This document shows positions 27,101 through 39,900 of a stretch of DNA of 64,000 bases, in pieces. The notes below the pieces were generated by a model. The model saw only the letters and a program-made list of their open reading frames with translations. It made no database searches and was not told the DNA's origin. Position 1 is the stretch's first letter; each line of letters starts with the position of its first letter. Made by a program: the position numbers and the translations under genes. The DNA lies in NCBI GenBank assembly GCA_009741485.1, contig CM019236.1:62135128-62199127 (forward strand), in the 5' to 3' direction. The stretch comes from Malurus cyaneus samueli. Taxonomy: Eukaryota; Chordata; Aves; Passeriformes; Maluridae.

Positions 27101-30100
27101 AATCCTAATAATTTCATAAGCTTCTAAAGTTAAAGAATTTTTGTTCAGATGTGGTGCCTCTGGCTAACTGGTAGCCTGGGGATGATAATTATGTTCTTAG
27201 TGGTGCTGCTTTTCCATGACAATACAGTTTTGCAATAATGCCTTCATCATTTGCAGTTCAGAAAAGATTGCTTGCTACCAGTCAGAAGATTTAAAGTTAT
27301 GTTAGTTGTTTGACTATATTGTGGCCAACAGCAATATATTCCCCACAACTAAAGCATGCAAGATATACTAGAAGACTTTTGCAGATCATTAGATGTGCAT
27401 TTTAGATATCATACTTCCTTCTCCTTTTTTTTTGCATCCTAGTTTTAACTTATATTAGTTTATTTTCATAATTTTATTATAATTTATAAAAGGTAAGGGC
27501 AAACTGCAGAGCCACATCCCTTGCGAGTAGTGCCCTTGCCTTCCCTGACTGGCAGGAACATCAACAGTTGCAGATCATAATTTCTGGCACACTTTGAGAG
27601 GTAGTAATTCTTTTGTGCACACAACAATCATCTAACTTGTTTTTGACACACGGCATCCATTTGGCTGGACCTGGCACACTGGATTTTCACTGCAGGAGAT
27701 GTTTCCGGAAGCAGAAAATTTTCTTCTTGATTGGGTTGTGTGTAGTGGATACAGAGGAGACACATATTTTGCATAGGTGGCTGAAGTTACCTTCAGCCCT
27801 TTGCAGTATGGAGAAACTGACAGTACTGTTATTCATTGTAATTTCTTATACTTTGCTGGAACTCACAATTGCAGGAAAACCTTATGCTTCTGAAAGAGAC
27901 ATAGTGAAAACTGAAATTTGTCAAATGTATTACTTGCCACGTTCCATGGTTGTTGCTCAGGTCAGCATTAAACCTCGTTATCTGCCAAGCTAGAGCAGAG
28001 TTGAACCTGAGGTCAGGACTCATGTTGGCTGAGTAAATTCTTGTATCAATTATTTGAAACATGTACCTTACACAGAATATCATATACATCTGCCTCCTTC
28101 TGAGACAAATGGAGAATTTAAGTTTCCTTATGGTATTTTATTTAACTTGCAGCAGATAGACTGCAGAAGACTTCATTGTTTAGCATTTTTAATTTGTTCC
28201 CTCCTTTCCACATTCTTAGCAAGGATGATACAGCTGGACCAAGCTACTCAACGATTTCCTGCATTGCTGGGTTTTACAGTCTCCTGCTATCTTCAAAAAC
28301 TTGGATCTGTATTGGAATCTCTGCCTCATCATTTGGCACCTTCCATTTCTGATCCTCAGTAAAAACTGATCACCATATCAGTTTAAAAATGCCTTTACAC
28401 CAGTAGTTCTTCATTATTAGTTTGAAACATGGTTTGAGGGTGGTTTCTCTGCTGCCCTGTTTATTTTTTTTTTTACTGATGCAGAGCATAAGATGTAGTT
28501 ATCTGCCAGTATTCCTGTAAAATTCAATTCTTTGCTTCAAGCAATAATTAACCATGTTTCCAAATACATTCTCCTCCATGTTTTGTCATCATTCAGTGGT
28601 CTTGCTTTGAGGTCAGTTGTTGTCATGCCCCAGTTAGCAAAGAGATTGCTTCTTGTGGGTGTAAATAATTCTTAGTTTACAGCCTTTCTGCATTTCAAAG
28701 GACTTAATCTAGATAAGAAGTCTCAACTTTCTACACTGATAACTTTTACTCTTTTGTGTACAGGTGTTGATAATGTTACTCATTATGTGCTTTGAGACTA
28801 CAGTCTCTTAGTGGAAAATGTTAAGAATTCCATTGTCCACCTTTGTTACAGCATTTCATGCTCTTATAGATTATGTGATGAACTATAGTTAATTAGAGCA
28901 TGACATTTTTATCTGCTCTTTTATCTGCATCATTTATCTGATGTTTGTTTTAATTCTGAAGGCTGGTATGTCCCACCTTACTACAGTGATGTTTCTGGTT
29001 ATTTTGAATCAGGAGTTTTTAATTTCCATTTAAGTTTTTGCCCAAATTCAGAATTACAATATGACTGCAAGTATAAAATATCCCTCAATATTCAGTTAGT
29101 TAGTCCCAAAGTAGCTGCTGGATTTGATACTTGAATTCTGTGAATTTGCATGGACTGTCTATGTCTTCTGCAATCCCCTAGAGGAGGGACCACTTGCAGC
29201 CTCCTCCTTCAGGGTCTCATTCAGTAAATGCCACTCGTGTTCACACCCTGAAGATTCTCGTGTGTTAAACTGCAAAATGCTTCATAGCACCCTGTAGCTG
29301 GAAGATAAGGGAAATGGTAAATATACAAAAGGTGTCACTGTCATTTCAATTAAATTTTGATAATATCTTTAGAAAACATATGTTCATGGAAAAAGTTGCT
29401 GGGTGTGTAAAAACTGACTCTATGTAAACCTGAACTACTTGATTTTTCCCACCTGAGGTGTGACTGCTGCCACTCTGCCTCACGCATTGTATGTGTCCAG
29501 ACTACAGTCCTCAATTTTCAGGACTGCAGTTTTAATTTTCAACTAACTTCAACTTTTCCATTCCCCTCTGTTCCTTCTCTGGGAGCCTCAGTAAGACACC
29601 GGCTGACAGCTTTTTAACTTTTCCTCTGCTTTGTTTTTGCTTCTTTGCTTCCAAGTCACATTGTTTTGGCATGAGAAAACTAACATATGGGAGGTGCATG
29701 ATATGTCTTCTGGGAGAGGATGCAAACTGGTGAATTCATATATGATGATCTAAGCTTACTGTCTTCATAAACAAAGGACTTAAATATTGGTCCTCAAATA
29801 TGTTTTGAGCTTGGATGTGTTGAAATAAGTTAAAATTATGAAAATAAGTTAACATTTTTGCATTATGAGAAAAAATAGTTCCATGCAGTCATTTTGTAGA
29901 GGATAAATTCACCTTTTTATTTTAGGAAGTAAATGTCCCTTCTTTCTGGATTGAGTTTTCCTAGCTTCAGTTTCCAGCCAGGAAAGATCTTGTCATGACC
30001 ATCCCACACAGCCAGAATTATCTTCTATTCATCTAAGTGCCAAAATACTCTGTTCAAATTACTTCTCAGCCTTCACTAAGAAGGCTAAGTAGATTATTGG

Positions 30101-30871
30101 CTTTAGAAGTAGAGGCTTAAGAAGTTAAATGCATACACCTAAGTATATCAGACCATCCAGTTCAATTTCTATAATGAAATTTCCCCATCATTATTTATCA
30201 GTATTATTTACATTTTTTACTGTTGACAAAGGCAATTAATGGTACGTTTGCTAACAACTAAATTTATGTTAACCACATTGAGTGAAACTGTTTGTGCTTC
30301 TAATCTTCAGTTCACAAACAAGCAGATGAATAAATCAATGACTTTAAAGCTCATGCAAATCTTTCCAAGCCCCTCAGGGTTTTTAAGATACGATTTTTAT
30401 TTTTGCATGGTTCTGAACCAGCCAGTGATTAGCTGTGATGGTTGTAACTGTGATACACGTGTGTGCGCTGCTTACACTTAATCCATAAAGCACATTTTTG
30501 GTGGGAACATAGATTCCCTTCTACATAAAACTTAGTCTAAATATGTGTCAAGATTTGTATTTGTGCAACATTTGTTAATAATGGCTATAATATGAAAAAC
30601 ATTGGTTTTGAATGATAAGGCAAGAAACCTCTGTTATTTTTGTGGTTAGAATACTTCTTTTCATTTAAAAAAAAAGGAATAATTGCTTACTCCTAGGCCT
30701 TGGCACCACAACAAGAAACTTCCGACTTTCAGAGGTGTTTGCCCAGTGAGCAAGTCTGGAACAGAACTGTATTACAGAAAATGTCTGTATGAACTCAGTA
30801 TTCAGCCATGAGGTGACTTAGGGCAAGGCAAGCTAAACAGTAGGAACATGACTCTAGGTTGTTTTTTTGTT

Positions 30872-30908
<37 letters not shown>

Positions 30909-33900
30909 TTTTTGTTTGGTTTTGGTTTTTTTTTGGTTTTTTTTTGTTAGTCTTTTGTTTGTTTAATAGTATTATTAAGCCCATAATGTAAATTATGTCT
31001 TAGTACTATCTCTTTAAAGGTTTTGTGGATACTGTTTTTTTCTGGTTATAGAAAATAACTGGACATTTTGTACAAAAACTTTTCTGAAGTGTTGTTAATC
31101 ACAGAGAGCCTTCTGGTGCAGGAATAACCCATCATTTGCTTTTCATGGGAGTCTGGGAATATGTGCTGAAAGAAGGGTCATTGCACTCATGCCCTGCTCT
31201 TAAATTTCTGCCCAGCCACTGTTAGATGGATGTTAAAACAGAGAACTGTCCCCAAAGAGCAGACATTGTATTACAATAGGTGACAGCCCTGTCAGAAGCA
31301 TCAGAGAGCAGAATTGCACACAATAAGGAGCTCTCAGAATTGAGCTTCTTTCTGTCAAGTACCAGTGTGCATCTTCTATGGATCATATTTAGGGTAGAAT
31401 ATAAGTGAATGCATTTTTCTGTCAAATTCAAATTGTGTATACTTGCAATTCTGGCCATCTAGAGGAGGGAAATTATAAATGGACATCAGAGGGTGCCATA
31501 CTCAGTTGCCCTTTTGGATTAACTCATTCTGCCACAGAGGTTGATATTGCAAGGCAGGACTATGTGACTTGTGTGTGCTGTCCTGGTCTCTCAAGCTCCT
31601 TCCACTGTAATGAGATAAATTCTTACATATCATTAAGAAACTGAAATCTGGCTTTTAGAGAGTTATTTGACAAAGTCATACACTTCTGCTTTTAAGACAG
31701 TGGTCTCTGAAGGGCAAAAGTAGAAACAAATTTCAGAAGCTGTGACAACTCTCTCAGGTCCCTGGTAGTGTGATTCTAATTTTGCCCCTGAGCTTATTTC
31801 TGAAGATGGTTGAGGGGTGGCACACCTCATCATACTCAGACTAAAGATACTCAGGTCTTTTGACAGATATACAGTGTGGTGATAAAAAGTCATCTGGGTG
31901 GTGATAGTGTTCTCATTGAAAAGAGCACTTAGGTCATAGGAGTGGGTGGAAATCTTATTTAATGTCATCTTCCTTCAGGTACATAGTCCCATGAAGCATC
32001 GTGCTGATGATACCGTGTTTTTTCAACAGGAGGAGATGGCAGAGCTCAAGGCACGGCTCTATCTGCTGGAGAAGGAGAAGAAGGCATTAGAATTGAAGCT
32101 GAGCACTCGAGAGGCCCAGGAGCAGGCCTACCTTGTCCATATTGAGCACTTGAAGTCTGAAGTGGAAGAACAAAAAGAGCAGAGAATGAGGTCTCTCAGC
32201 TCAACCAGCAGCGGAAGCAAAGACAAACTGGGCAAGGTCAGGCATCAAGCTGTGTTTCCAAAGTCGTAAAAATGATTAACGAAACCTCTCCTATCCCTAT
32301 AAACATGTTCATTCTCATCTTTTGTCTATATGTAGATCTTTTCTCTCTTCCCCAGTTGTTAAGTGATTTTCTTTTGTGCTGTGACTTCAGAGGATTTTGC
32401 AGAATTGGTGTTATGCCTGGGCTAAAATAAGGGTATTTTGAGGAGTACCTATAAGGCCAGTCTTGTCAAGCATACAAGTTGCTGTGGTTGAACATGCTTT
32501 TTGCCTTCTGCCACTCACTGGAAACCCTGGAAGGGAGTCTAAGCAAAATGCCATTCTCCCCTAAACACAAAATATGAAAAAATGAGTACTCAATTTCGTG
32601 AAACATTTAGAGCATTGTAATGACAGCCTCTTTCTCCAGGTCAGATTGTAGTAATGTGAGAAAGAAGACTTTTGTCCCGTCTGTGTAATGCAAAATAAAC
32701 AGATCTCTGCATTTGCAGTAATAATTTGCATTAAGAAATATATGCCTCAGAAAACTTCATCTTATTTTAGTGCTGTGTCCCCAGGAAACTTCAATAATGT
32801 GTTTAAAAACAAAATCCAGAGCTATGTCTTTCTTACTTGCCTCTGGCAATACATCATCTGAATTTTTTGATCCCAGTGCTTCTTTGTTTCAAGTGTAGTG
32901 TGAAAAAAAATATAAGGAAGGCACCAACAGTTCTGTGAGCTGCAGTGGTTTAGAAAATACTTAGAGGGATTTGTGAAGTATTAATCTGTTTAGTCCATTC
33001 CTCGTTATGTTGATATACTGCCATGTTGCTGCAGCATTGTGTTGTTTGTTTCAACTTCTTTTTAAATGTAGCTGTGAACTAAGAGGTTTTCAAACTTTTC
33101 CCATTAATATGATCAGTAACTTCTATTTAGATGGCTCTTCTTCCTTTCTCAGGAATGCAGTGATGGCACCGCAACACCGCTCACACTTGCTGAGCTGAGA
33201 CCATACAACGAGAGTGAGCTGACTGCTGAGCTGACAAATGCACTCAGGAGGTAAGCACAGCTTCCCTCACCAGGGGCTGACTGGTCCTGTATGTCCAGGG
33301 AAACATTTATCTCTGAACCTTTTCTCTAACCCTCAAGTGGTTTGAAGAGTGATCACAGATTTGTCCTGTGAGAAGGAAAACAATCACAGTCCTCCTAATA
33401 TTCCCTTCTCTTCTGCTGTTCTTTAGCTGATGAGTACTCATGTTGCTCAACTCCGTTCTCCTTGAGATTCTCTAAAATTCAGTTAAATTCCAGAAATAAA
33501 AGAAACCCTCAAAATGGCAGCAATGACCACATATAGGCAAGAGTATGAGACCTAAAACAGTTACACAACTTTATTGCTCATTTATTGCATGTGTAAAGAA
33601 AACCTGTAGTGAAGACAGGATTTGAAATGTGATCTTTGATTAAGAAGGTTGGCTGCAGGTTAGAGCTTGGGTGGGAGTTACAGGAGTGGGAATTACAGGC
33701 ATTTTGATGACTCAGATGCTCCATTTGCCTCCTGAGTATGTAAGTGGAGCCGCAGTTCAATTACAAATGATATTGTGTGAGGCATTAGCTTTCCAATGGG
33801 AGAGAAAATTGATGTCTTGACAAATAGCTTTTATCAACAGCCAGGTTTTAAGCCTAAGCTTTCATACAGTTATACATTAGCTAGATACTTGTTTGTGCAG

Positions 33901-36900
33901 CAGTTTTTCCTGCACCAGCTATGTGGTAAACTTCATGACAAAGAAATTCATGGTTGCAGTACTTGTTCTACCTTCTCCAAGAAATGGCTGTCTAATATCT
34001 AATCTGGTTCTTATATTTATTACCTGTTTAGTTGGTGTGCCTAGGGACACTTAAGCCCAAAAGGCAGAATCAATACATCTCATACTAGTCTGGCAGTTGC
34101 TGAGTACTTAGTTTGCATGATGCAGGAAACAAAATTCCATGGGTAAAATAATCAAAACTGTCATTTGTGTGTGGGTGGATAAAACCCATCAACAAAGTAA
34201 TTTACATAAACATTGCAGAGAGTCATTGGCCTCCCCCATATCCCCCGCACTGCAGCCCTGGTGTCATCTGCTCCACCAGTATTCTCTCCCTTCACTCAAG
34301 CTGCTGCTTCTTCCTGCTCTTGTTATTTGCTCCAGGATTTTGAGAAGATGCCATTGACTTTAGTTAGCAGGGGTTTCAGTATAGTCATGAAATGTGGTTT
34401 GCTGACAGCACAGAGAAAACAACTTTGCTTTATCTACTAGGCCTTAAGTTGATTAGCATGGATTTCCAGCCAAGGGCCTTGCAAATACAGTTTGTCAGGC
34501 AGAAATGGGGAAGAAAAATAATCGGATTAAACTGTACATAAATTTTGAAGGCTCTCTGTGTAATGGAAATAGGACTGTACTAAATGTGATTGCTGCTGCC
34601 GGTGGGGTTCCCCAAGCACAGTTCCCACAAGCTCTGTGGACAGGGTATTTTTCTCCCTAATCAGTGTGCCAGCCAAATCAGGCTGAATGCTTATCCCTCC
34701 TTGCCCTGAAGTCTTGTCTCTGCAAGTCAGTTGAAGATCTGTCTAGGACAGGGAGAAGGCTCACTGCAACCTGTTTAGCCACAGCTATGCTAGAAAATAC
34801 CAGCAGTCCCTAATGCTGTTCTGGATAAATGGGCCCTCAAATATCACAATGAAATTTATACCACCACAAATTCAACAAAAAAGTTCTAACAATAATCAAA
34901 GTCCTTTTTCCTCCACAAGTGTATCCTACTCATCCACCAAAGAAGTGGGAACAGAATACAAAATCAAAAGTGTCCCAGTAGCTTTGTTTGCTGAAGGATA
35001 ACGGGGGAGAGATATGAAACAAGTGCATATCATGTTCTGTGGTCCAGAGTATTTGAATACCAGTGTTCAGGAGTGTTTCAGAGCTGGTTACAATTCATGC
35101 ACATGTCCAGCAATTGGTCCTACCTGTTGTTTCTGTAGGCAGGAGACACTGGTGCAGGGGATAGGGGGCAAAATCCATTTGCTTTTGACTCTGTCAAAGC
35201 AGATGATACCAATCAACAGCCCTGCTTCCTGTCTACTCCTCATCCTGTCATTACAGAGGCTGAATCTCTGCCTGCCCACCCCTCTATTACTTTCCCATTC
35301 TGTCCTTCTATTGCTGTTAAATTGTCAGGTTCTTTTCAGTTAATTGAAACAGAGTGAAACCCAAAAGAACAGCAAAATGTAGCTACAGTTTGGCTTTTGC
35401 TGTAGTTTGGAAGCATTTATTTGCTCACAGTTTGCAAATGGCCATGCAGAAGAACAGTCTCATCCTCAGAGCCAGGCTGTCTTCTCTTTGCAGATGTGGA
35501 GGTTTTTTGTAAACCTGGAATCCAGCAGCATCTTGTGAAGCTTCTTTTGGTAGTACCCTCAGCAGAAATTCAAGGCAGACGCAATTCTTCATCTGTTGTG
35601 TCATCTTTGTTCTAGAACAACTCAGGAATTCCTGTAGTGGTGCTCAGTGTTAAAACCCCTGTTAACCAGCTTTTCACAGAAGTCACTTTTCCATGGTCAC
35701 TATGCTAACTAGGAGAAATGTAAATTAGCTGCAAGTCCTATGCTGTTAAAGTTACATCTAGGTTAACTAATTTCTGGTATTGCAAGCTAAGCTCACTGCT
35801 TTAGGGACATATCCTGTTCCAGCCAAAAGTAATCACTTTCTGCCAGAATCCTTAACAGTTTATTTTCCCATCTCTCTGTTCTTGATAGAATGATGAAGTG
35901 CTTTAACAGACATGAAGCCTCTTTGTTCTTGACTTTGACACAGCCATGAACAAGCTTCCTGGCAGGAAAATACCTTTTTCTTGTGAGGGTAGAAATGCAT
36001 TCTCAGCAGCCTGATGAGCTGGTTGACAACTTGATGATTGTGCCAGAGGCCAGTTTTACAAGACAAGATGTGGTTGAATGCCCCAAAATCAGACACATGA
36101 CACAGTCTCTGAGGGAAGACCTTAAAATGGTCTCTTCTTTGCTGGCTTGTTCTGCTCCACTGGGGCAGGACAGGGAGCACTGGACATTACTTGCATGAGT
36201 TTGTAACTCAGTAGGCACATACCAGGTTATGCATGAATTAATGCAGGTAAATGCATTAGAGATGGCAGGAGAGAGCAGTAAGAACTGTGTCCTGCTGTAG
36301 AAGGGTGATGATAGTGATGATAGAACAGATCTTCTGCTAAGTTCTTTCATTCTGTGCAAAATGGACAAGTTGACAATACTGAAACTTCTTCCTCTCCCTA
36401 GACCTTGCTACAAATGCTTTGATTATTGAGGTCCTCTCGCAGTCTTTCCCTGTATTCCCAGTTGCTGATAGCTTTTCTGTCTATATAGGGTTGTATTTTA
36501 TTCGTATATTTAGAGAATAATTTATAAATCATTAAAATACTTGGCAGGAAGGATCTAGCAATGCCAGGCAAGGACCATGGCAGGCAAAACACTTTGTAAC
36601 TAGACTGACTCTTCAGACCTCAGCTGCATCATCATCTGGCACAAAATTATGATCCTTGATGGCTGTGCAGGGTTACATGAATCGTGTCAGTCTAGACACG
36701 TTTCAGTATCTCCCTCACAAAAGGGTGACTTTCCATCTGGCAACACAACAAAGGAGTTTTATATTTACCATGCCTGATGACTTCTAAACTGAGAGATAAC
36801 GTGGTGAGTGATACTGCTAACTGTGAAGTTGCCGTGGAGAGGGGAAATGAGTAGTAATCAGTAGGACTGGCAAACAGCTCTCTTTCTGTGAACCAAAAGT

Positions 36901-39900
36901 TCATTTTGCACAAAGCTGTGGTCCTGCCTCTCTGGAAGTGGAAGCTGCAGGTATTTATTGTAGGACATAAAAAATGCATCCTATTGCTGTAACTTCTATG
37001 AGTCTGTTGAGACATCACAATGTTTGTTGCAGTCTTAGGTCCTTATCCCTGTCTGAAGACCACAACCATGTTTTGTGCCAGCCTTCTTTTCAGAGAGCAA
37101 ACATTTCAATAGAAAGGTGTGCCAAGGCATGGCAGTGACTATTTCCTGACACAATGTCAGTGAGAAAGAAACCAAGACCCTTCCTTTATTTTAAACTTCC
37201 ATAAACTTCATGGATGATATCTTAGCTTGGCATGTTTTTAAGGACTGACCATAGTTTCATGATAGCAGGAGTCAATAAAAGCATCATTGAAATTCAAGCC
37301 TATCCTGACCATGACTAAGGCAGTCTCAGAAATGGAAATACCTAAAATACATCATACTGTAATAATTTGGATTTAAAATTACTCTTTAGACTTTTACTGA
37401 TTCGTAAAAGACTCTTTTTCTTTGGTAAGGTACAGGGTGAACATGCAGTCAGTGCAATTGGGGGGAGGGAGGCAGGGGTTTGTGTTCTGGACCTACTGAT
37501 GCATCCTCAGCTCTTTCTGTCAGTGTTTGCTTATTTCTGTTCTCCAGTTATCACATCAATTAAATGAGAAGATAAGCAGCTCTGAGGCACTTGAAAGCCA
37601 GACAGCAGTACGGATTGCAGTCATTGCAAATTTCAGAGACATCTCTCTTTTGTGACTGTGCAGTATCCTGCTGTGCTTTCCTCTTGGCTGCCTGGAGGGT
37701 TCAGGAGGTATGGCCTGTCTCTGGTGATCCTTCTGGAGAGTCCCACTGGGAGAAATCTTCTCACAAGAAGAGGAGTGACTCGTGGTGATATCAGGGACCG
37801 ATTCCTTAGAAGTACCTCAAGTAGCTATTTTTACCCTGTGCCTCACAGACAACTATAATTTGTTTTTTTCTCAATTTTTGACATGGAGTAAGTAGTTCTT
37901 CTTATCACCATGTGATTGTCTGAACTGCTGAGCTGCTGTGCTCTTGGATATAATCGTCACTCAGCTCCAAATAGCTCCAGGTCTGGAGAGCTTCCAGGCG
38001 GGACTGGCAAAGCTGGGTGGGAGGTTTGAGCAGTGAGCGTGGCAGGCATGCTGCTGCCTCCCTCCAGGGCTGTTCTCCCTTTCTGCTGCCAGCATGTTGC
38101 TTCCAGGACCACACCTGGCCTGTCTCCCCACTGCAGGTGGTGTAACACATGCCTGTGGTACTATCTGGTTTTTGAGATCGGTTCTGAGCATCTTGACAAT
38201 CAGCAAAAGAAGGCAGTACCGTATTTTACACCAGCAAAGTGATTTTTAAAGCACCTTCTGTCACCCCTGCAATCACAAAAGGCCTCCTGTACACAGGTAG
38301 CTGGCAGCTGGATGGTGCCTCAGAAGGTGAGCCAGAAAGACTGGCTTTTGAAGAGGGTGACTTTTTTGGCATTTGTGTAGCGTTACTTTGCTTTCTCTTT
38401 AAAACATTTATTGTATTCTGGTGGTTTTCATTAGCAGGCCAAGCCAGACCAATGAGGCAAGCGTGCATTCTAATTAGCTTGGGGATTCTGCATGCCAGCC
38501 TGATGTAAGATGTTAGCTTAAACTGCTGATGAAAAGAGAATTTATCTGCATTCCTTTTAAATGTCCGGCTGTTATCTCCTGAGAGGAGAGGAGAGGAGTC
38601 AAATGCCTAGGAAAAACAATCATATGTCACCCTGTTCAACTGGAAAAGTCAGAGAGGGGAGTACGGGATGGTGCCATGGTCACTGCAAGGGAGGATATTA
38701 GGGAAAGGAGTAGGAGTGGAGTGTGGGACGTGGGACAAAAGGTGTGTGCTTTCCCTTCAAGGCAGGGGCCCACAGATAGGTATGGACTGTGCAGGAGGTG
38801 CCTTCCCTCCCTCCCCTTCCCCACCTCAGCCATGGCCTGGGGCTGCCCCAGCAGTGTGGATAGCTCTACCAGGAATCCTCGGGCCTCTGTCCCCTGGCCT
38901 GGCTGCTCCTGGAGCTGCTGTGTCAGGGCTTTATGTCAGAGCTCGGGGGCAAGTGCTGAGCTGAAGCCGGTCATCCCCACTCCTTGGGGGAGCCAGGATT
39001 TGAAGGAATCTGCCTGTAGCAAGCAGTTCTGCCTGATGGGACTGCAAGAGTCTTCTGCCTGGCTGTGGGAAAGTTTTTCACCTCCTCATTTGGAGAGAGC
39101 TCATTGTTCCTCTTTGGCTTCAGATTTGGCAAGACCTGTGGTGCTCTTGACCCCAGGGCAGAGGGGTGGTAGCTGGTGCTTTCCCAAGAAGCAGAGTTAG
39201 CTGGGTGCACTCCAAGCCACAGGCAGAAAAATCAACTTTCTGCATGCTAGAGAAGAGTAGCTTCCTGTTTGCAGCTACAAATTGTGCAGCAGCCGGGGAA
39301 TTCTCAATGAAGTCAGCAAGAGCAGAAAAATGTGGAAAGGCTTCTAGCACATGAACATGTCTGGAAAAGCCCAGACAGGAGGGAAAATATAAGGTGCTCA
39401 TGACCTTGCTTACATTACTGTGTGCCAAACATGGTGTCACAGTGTGTAGGCCAAATTGACAGAAACACAGTTTCCTTTATGGCCCTGGCAGAATTCCCCA
39501 CTCTCCAAACTGGTAGCATTGAAACCAGAATACCAGTCAGCCCCTTACTATTCAGCCATCCTGAAACAAAAAGCCCTTGAAAACCACTATGCAACTGCCC
39601 ACTGAGTGTTTGGATTGTTAAAATACCAAACAAAAGCCTTTATTACCAGCATATTAGACATATCACTGAAAATAGTGTTTTTAATGAATGTTGTAGGCTG
39701 TAGGCCTTTGAATACACTTATTCTGAGCTTTTCCCTGGAAAGGGAGCAGTCAGGGATTTCCCCAGCTGACTTCTCAGCAGCAGAGAGCCCTTGTGCTGGA
39801 AGTGAGCCATGCCCTCAGTTCATAGGCTATCATTCCCTCCTCTGGGAATACTTGCTCATTTTCTCCGTGCACATGAAGTGCTGTGGCTGTGCTTTCTGCA

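Noticed and set aside
27613..27993. 126-codon open frame with a hydrophobic segment
   Set aside because: AT-rich intron, no family recognised, and the hydrophobic run is expected from T-rich codons.
35860..36368. Overlapping open frames on both strands near 36 kb, considered as a processed pseudogene
   Set aside because: No parent gene recognised, no poly-A tail and no target duplications seen.
38676..39200. Open stretch of 174 codons on + in a GC-rich part of the MCC intron
   Set aside because: Composition is Ser/Pro/Trp/Cys-rich, as in random GC-rich DNA. Overlapping frames on both strands are also open, and no family was recognised.
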